The position numbers and the translations under genes were made by a program. Below the pieces are notes generated by a model. The model did no database searches, had not been told where the DNA came from, and saw only the letters and a list, made by a program, of their open reading frames with translations. Positions 9,834 through 11,835 of a stretch of 11,835 nt of DNA are shown here, one piece after another (position 1 is the stretch's first letter; the number at the start of each line of letters is the position of its first letter). The DNA comes from Candidatus Nitrosopumilus sp. (lineage in GTDB: Archaea; Thermoproteota; Nitrososphaeria; Nitrososphaerales; Nitrosopumilaceae), in the NCBI GenBank assembly GCA_030637455.1, contig DAOWGL010000095.1, forward strand, positions 1 to 11,835. Direction: 5' to 3'.

Positions 9834-11835
9834 ATGAAATTACAAATCATTGTCATTCTATTAGCTACATTTGGAATTGCTACAGGGTTGGCAGCGATAG
9901 GAGATGGGCAAATTTTCATCACAGTTACATCTGAAGGAAAAGCAAAGGTTTCCCAGTCATTATTTCCAGAGACATTTGTCTCAACAATAGATGTAAAGGT
10001 TATTTCTGAAAATATTTCAAATCTTTTAGTAATTGATGAGGAAAATATTCTTCTAGGTACATCCCAAAATCAAGAACTGCTTAAAATCGCAACTTTGGGG
10101 GCATCTGCAGTAGATTTGAAATATAATGCAGATATTCTATCCTACGAATCAGGCGTATTCAAGCTCAAATACAACAGTGAATTAGAATCAAGAATCAATC
10201 TCCCACCACTTTCAAAACTAGTATCATTAAACACAATTCCAATTGAAATTACAGATGAGGAGTATGTTTTACCTCCTGGAGACATTTCCCTGAGCTTCTC
10301 CATCAGACCAGTCACATCAAAGGAGTTTTTTGTTCCAGTTAATGATTCAGAATACAAGATAGAGGCCATCACTGCAGCAAAGATTGAAGGGTTTTCTGCA
10401 AATTCAGAGCAAATTCAATTTATCATCAAAGACAAGGCAATTGTTTTAACAATAATTCCCACACAAATAATGGCAAACCCAAATGATGCATTACTCAATG
10501 GTGAAAAAGTTGATTTTACTCAATTTCATAAAAATTCAACGCATTCATGGATTAGAATAGATCCTCATGAGAAAGGTCTAGTCAAAATTTTAGATAATAC
10601 TGAGAAAACAGAGGAAGGTGGCGGTTGTCTAATTGCAACTGCAACATATGGTTCTGAAATGACACCACAGGTTCAATCTCTAAGAGAGATTCGCAATAAC
10701 CAATTGATGAAAACAGATTCAGGAGTTTCATTTATGACTGGATTCAATTCTTTCTACTATTCATTCTCACCATATGTTGCAGATATGGAAAGAGAGAATC
10801 CATTCTTTAAGGAAATTGTAAAAATTGGAATTATACCGTTGTTATCATCACTTTCTGTAATGGAATATGCAGAAACTGATGAAGAAATTTTGGGATTAGG
10901 CGTCAGTGTAATCCTAATGAACATTGGAATGTATTTTGTTTTCCCATTTATAATATGTTATGAAATTATGAGGATTATGCGAACCAGAGGCGTGAAGAAG
11001 TCGAGCTTGGTCGTTATATCCCATTGTAACGTTAAATCAGTATTGAAAATCGGTCTTGTCGGCCTAATTGCACTTTTCGTATTATCTGTTAGTGTACCTT
11101 CAGCTTTTGCTCAATCAGTTGAATCAGAAGGACAAAATCCAATCAGAGTTATTTTAGATATGAGTTATGAAAACATACAAGAATCATTTGCAGATGCAGG
11201 AATTGATCCAACAGAGGATCCAATATTCATAGCATCTCAGAATTACTATGATGAAGCTATTGCAGCACTAGAGGAAGGAGATCTTGAAACAGCTGAAGAG
11301 AGTGCACTATTGGCCATGGCATTATTTGAGGAGTCAGCAGAGGAAATAGGGGAAATACTAGAAGTTCAGCAAGCAACCATACAACCACTAGGATTGAGCA
11401 CTGCAGCAGCCAGTATTTTTAATGTTCAAGAACGAATTACAGATTCAGACAGTGAAACAAACGAGTTACGTGAATTAGTAAAATTGAACAATTATGATGA
11501 TGTTGATTTTTCAGAATATGATGAATCAGTCAATCTAGCAAAAACACTTTTGGCAGATGGATTTGTTCCTGAGGCTCAAGCACAATTAGCATTAGCAGAT
11601 GCAATTAAGGATAATCTTTATGATGAAATTGCAAATAATCCAAAGATTGTAGAAGACATTACAGAGTATATGGATGACCAAAAGAATCTAGGTTTAACTA
11701 AAAAAGACATTAGAGAATTAGAGGAAATATTGGAGGATATCACTGAAGAGGTAGATGCACCTGGAAACAGCGGTGATGCGCCAGGACAGAATGATGATGG
11801 AGGACCTGGAAATAGTGAGAACGCACCAGGACAGA
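9834..11835 (+). CDS. Long exported/membrane ORF: CFI-box protein fused to a second signal-peptide protein (3' end outside window)
   Basis: One uninterrupted frame from ATG 9834 to the window edge (667 codons). Residues 1-22 are a signal peptide (MKLQIIVILLATFGIATGLA). Residues 23-255 form a beta-rich extracellular region without recognised family. At 262-272 lies GGGCLIATATYG, the cysteine-containing CFI-box common in thaumarchaeal exported proteins, followed by its usual segment (TPQVQSLREIRNNQL, FNSFYYSFSPYVADMERENP) and membrane segments at about 326-340 and 357-380. Such proteins normally stop just after a basic MRIMRTRGVKK. Here the frame continues into KIGLVGLIALFVLSVSVPSAFAQ, a complete signal peptide, and an acidic helical domain (from about 427) ending in PGNS/APGQ repeats. 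It may be a true fusion whose second half is released by signal peptidase after AFA, or two genes joined by loss of a stop. Confidence 0.7.
   Translation, partial: MKLQIIVILLATFGIATGLAAIGDGQIFITVTSEGKAKVSQSLFPETFVSTIDVKVISENISNLLVIDEENILLGTSQNQELLKIATLGASAVDLKYNADILSYESGVFKLKYNSELESRINLPPLSKLVSLNTIPIEITDEEYVLPPGDISLSFSIRPVTSKEFFVPVNDSEYKIEAITAAKIEGFSANSEQIQFIIKDKAIVLTIIPTQIMANPNDALLNGEKVDFTQFHKNSTHSWIRIDPHEKGLVKILDNTEKTEEGGGCLIATATYGSEMTPQVQSLREIRNNQLMKTDSGVSFMTGFNSFYYSFSPYVADMERENPFFKEIVKIGIIPLLSSLSVMEYAETDEEILGLGVSVILMNIGMYFVFPFIICYEIMRIMRTRGVKKSSLVVISHCNVKSVLKIGLVGLIALFVLSVSVPSAFAQSVESEGQNPIRVILDMSYENIQESFADAGIDPTEDPIFIASQNYYDEAIAALEEGDLETAEESALLAMALFEESAEEIGEILEVQQATIQPLGLSTAAASIFNVQERITDSDSETNELRELVKLNNYDDVDFSEYDESVNLAKTLLADGFVPEAQAQLALADAIKDNLYDEIANNPKIVEDITEYMDDQKNLGLTKKDIRELEEILEDITEEVDAPGNSGDAPGQNDDGGPGNSENAPGQ
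11013..11020 (+). promoter_or_regulatory. Internal TATA box inside the long ORF
   Basis: GTTATATC is centred about 26 bases before an in-frame TTG at 11043 that begins a perfect signal peptide, the same layout as TATA/TTG at 9044/9074. This supports a separate downstream gene. A second TATA-like ATTTATAATA (10946-10955) is 22-31 bases before an in-frame ATG at 10977. Confidence 0.45.
11043..11835 (+). CDS. Probable separate exported protein inside the long ORF (alternative start; 3' partial)
   Basis: Alternative reading of the second half of the long ORF, leaderless from TTG 11043. The product begins MKIGLVGLIALFVLSVSVPS, with cleavage after AFA and mature start QSVESEGQ. The mature part is acidic and helical: FIASQNYYDEAIAALEEGDLETAEESAL looks like one TPR-like helical hairpin, and VNLAKTLLADGFVPEAQAQL repeats the style; a helix-rich stretch (TKKDIRELEEILEDI) leads to a Pro/Gly/Asn/Ser tail with PGNS and APGQ units that continues past the window. 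It is probably a secreted or surface protein. The signal peptide argues strongly that this part evolved as its own gene. An ATG at 10977 would add a 22-residue basic N-region. Confidence 0.55.
   Translation, partial: MKIGLVGLIALFVLSVSVPSAFAQSVESEGQNPIRVILDMSYENIQESFADAGIDPTEDPIFIASQNYYDEAIAALEEGDLETAEESALLAMALFEESAEEIGEILEVQQATIQPLGLSTAAASIFNVQERITDSDSETNELRELVKLNNYDDVDFSEYDESVNLAKTLLADGFVPEAQAQLALADAIKDNLYDEIANNPKIVEDITEYMDDQKNLGLTKKDIRELEEILEDITEEVDAPGNSGDAPGQNDDGGPGNSENAPGQ
11760..11835 (+). repeat. 45-bp tandem repeat coding the PGNS...APGQ tail
   Basis: A 15-codon unit (11760-11804) starts again at 11805 and is cut by the window end. Each copy encodes PGNS, two variable residues, then APGQ; the CCAGGACAGA block recurs exactly 45 bases later. 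A low-complexity, probably extended cell-surface segment. Confidence 0.75.

Noticed and set aside
9225..9834. Minus-strand frames over the 9074 gene
   Set aside because: Antisense to a gene with signal peptide and promoter.
10142..10372. 76-aa minus-strand frame
   Set aside because: Antisense to the long exported ORF; no supporting signals.

Overview
The window looks like chromosome of a marine ammonia-oxidising archaeon (Thaumarchaeota/Nitrososphaerota, Nitrosopumilus-like). It is A+T-rich, carries archaeal-type genes (eL40, archaeal IleRS, a TrmB-family regulator), uses leaderless starts with TATA boxes about 26 nt upstream, has a tRNA intron at a non-canonical position, and encodes exported proteins of the 'CLIATATYG' (CFI-box) type common in this phylum. 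The lineage is inferred from memory of families, not from a search.

Left part (1-5539, + strand) is housekeeping: the 3' part of ileS; a Dps-like ferritin (2250-2834) with an inverted repeat over its TATA box; a small unknown gene (2949-3287); then sucC, sucD (ATGA overlap) and the small ribosomal protein gene rpl40e. A small unknown gene (5542-5790, -) converges on rpl40e.

The centre holds tRNA-Val(CAC), 5885-5983, interrupted by a 21-nt intron between positions 44 and 45 and flanked by a palindromic TATA element that could fire both ways. Next is a membrane-anchored zinc-ribbon protein (6011-6655, -) with a tandem cysteine repeat outside the membrane.

The most interesting part is 6742-9000, minus strand. 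It appears mostly empty except for one TrmB-like regulator, but reads as two related operons of very small genes. Operon B (8919 down to 7383) is B1(44 aa)-B2(43)-B3(29)-TrmB(282)-B5(16)-B6(58, Zn ribbon)-B7(35). Operon A (7272 down to 6742) is A1(45)-A2(58)-A3(24)-A4(50, Zn ribbon). Nearly every junction is a TTGA, ATGA or TGATG stop/start overlap, most starts have GGAG 7-10 nt upstream, and A1/B1 and A3/B5 are paralogues whose differences include many synonymous changes. Both operons share a conserved BRE/TATA block. This may be an undescribed small-protein system tied to a TrmB regulator; its function cannot be read from sequence.

The right part (9074-11835, + strand) encodes secreted or surface proteins: one with an in-frame stop followed by 22 more coding-looking codons, then a very long ORF that fuses a CFI-box membrane protein to a second protein with its own signal peptide, running off the window.
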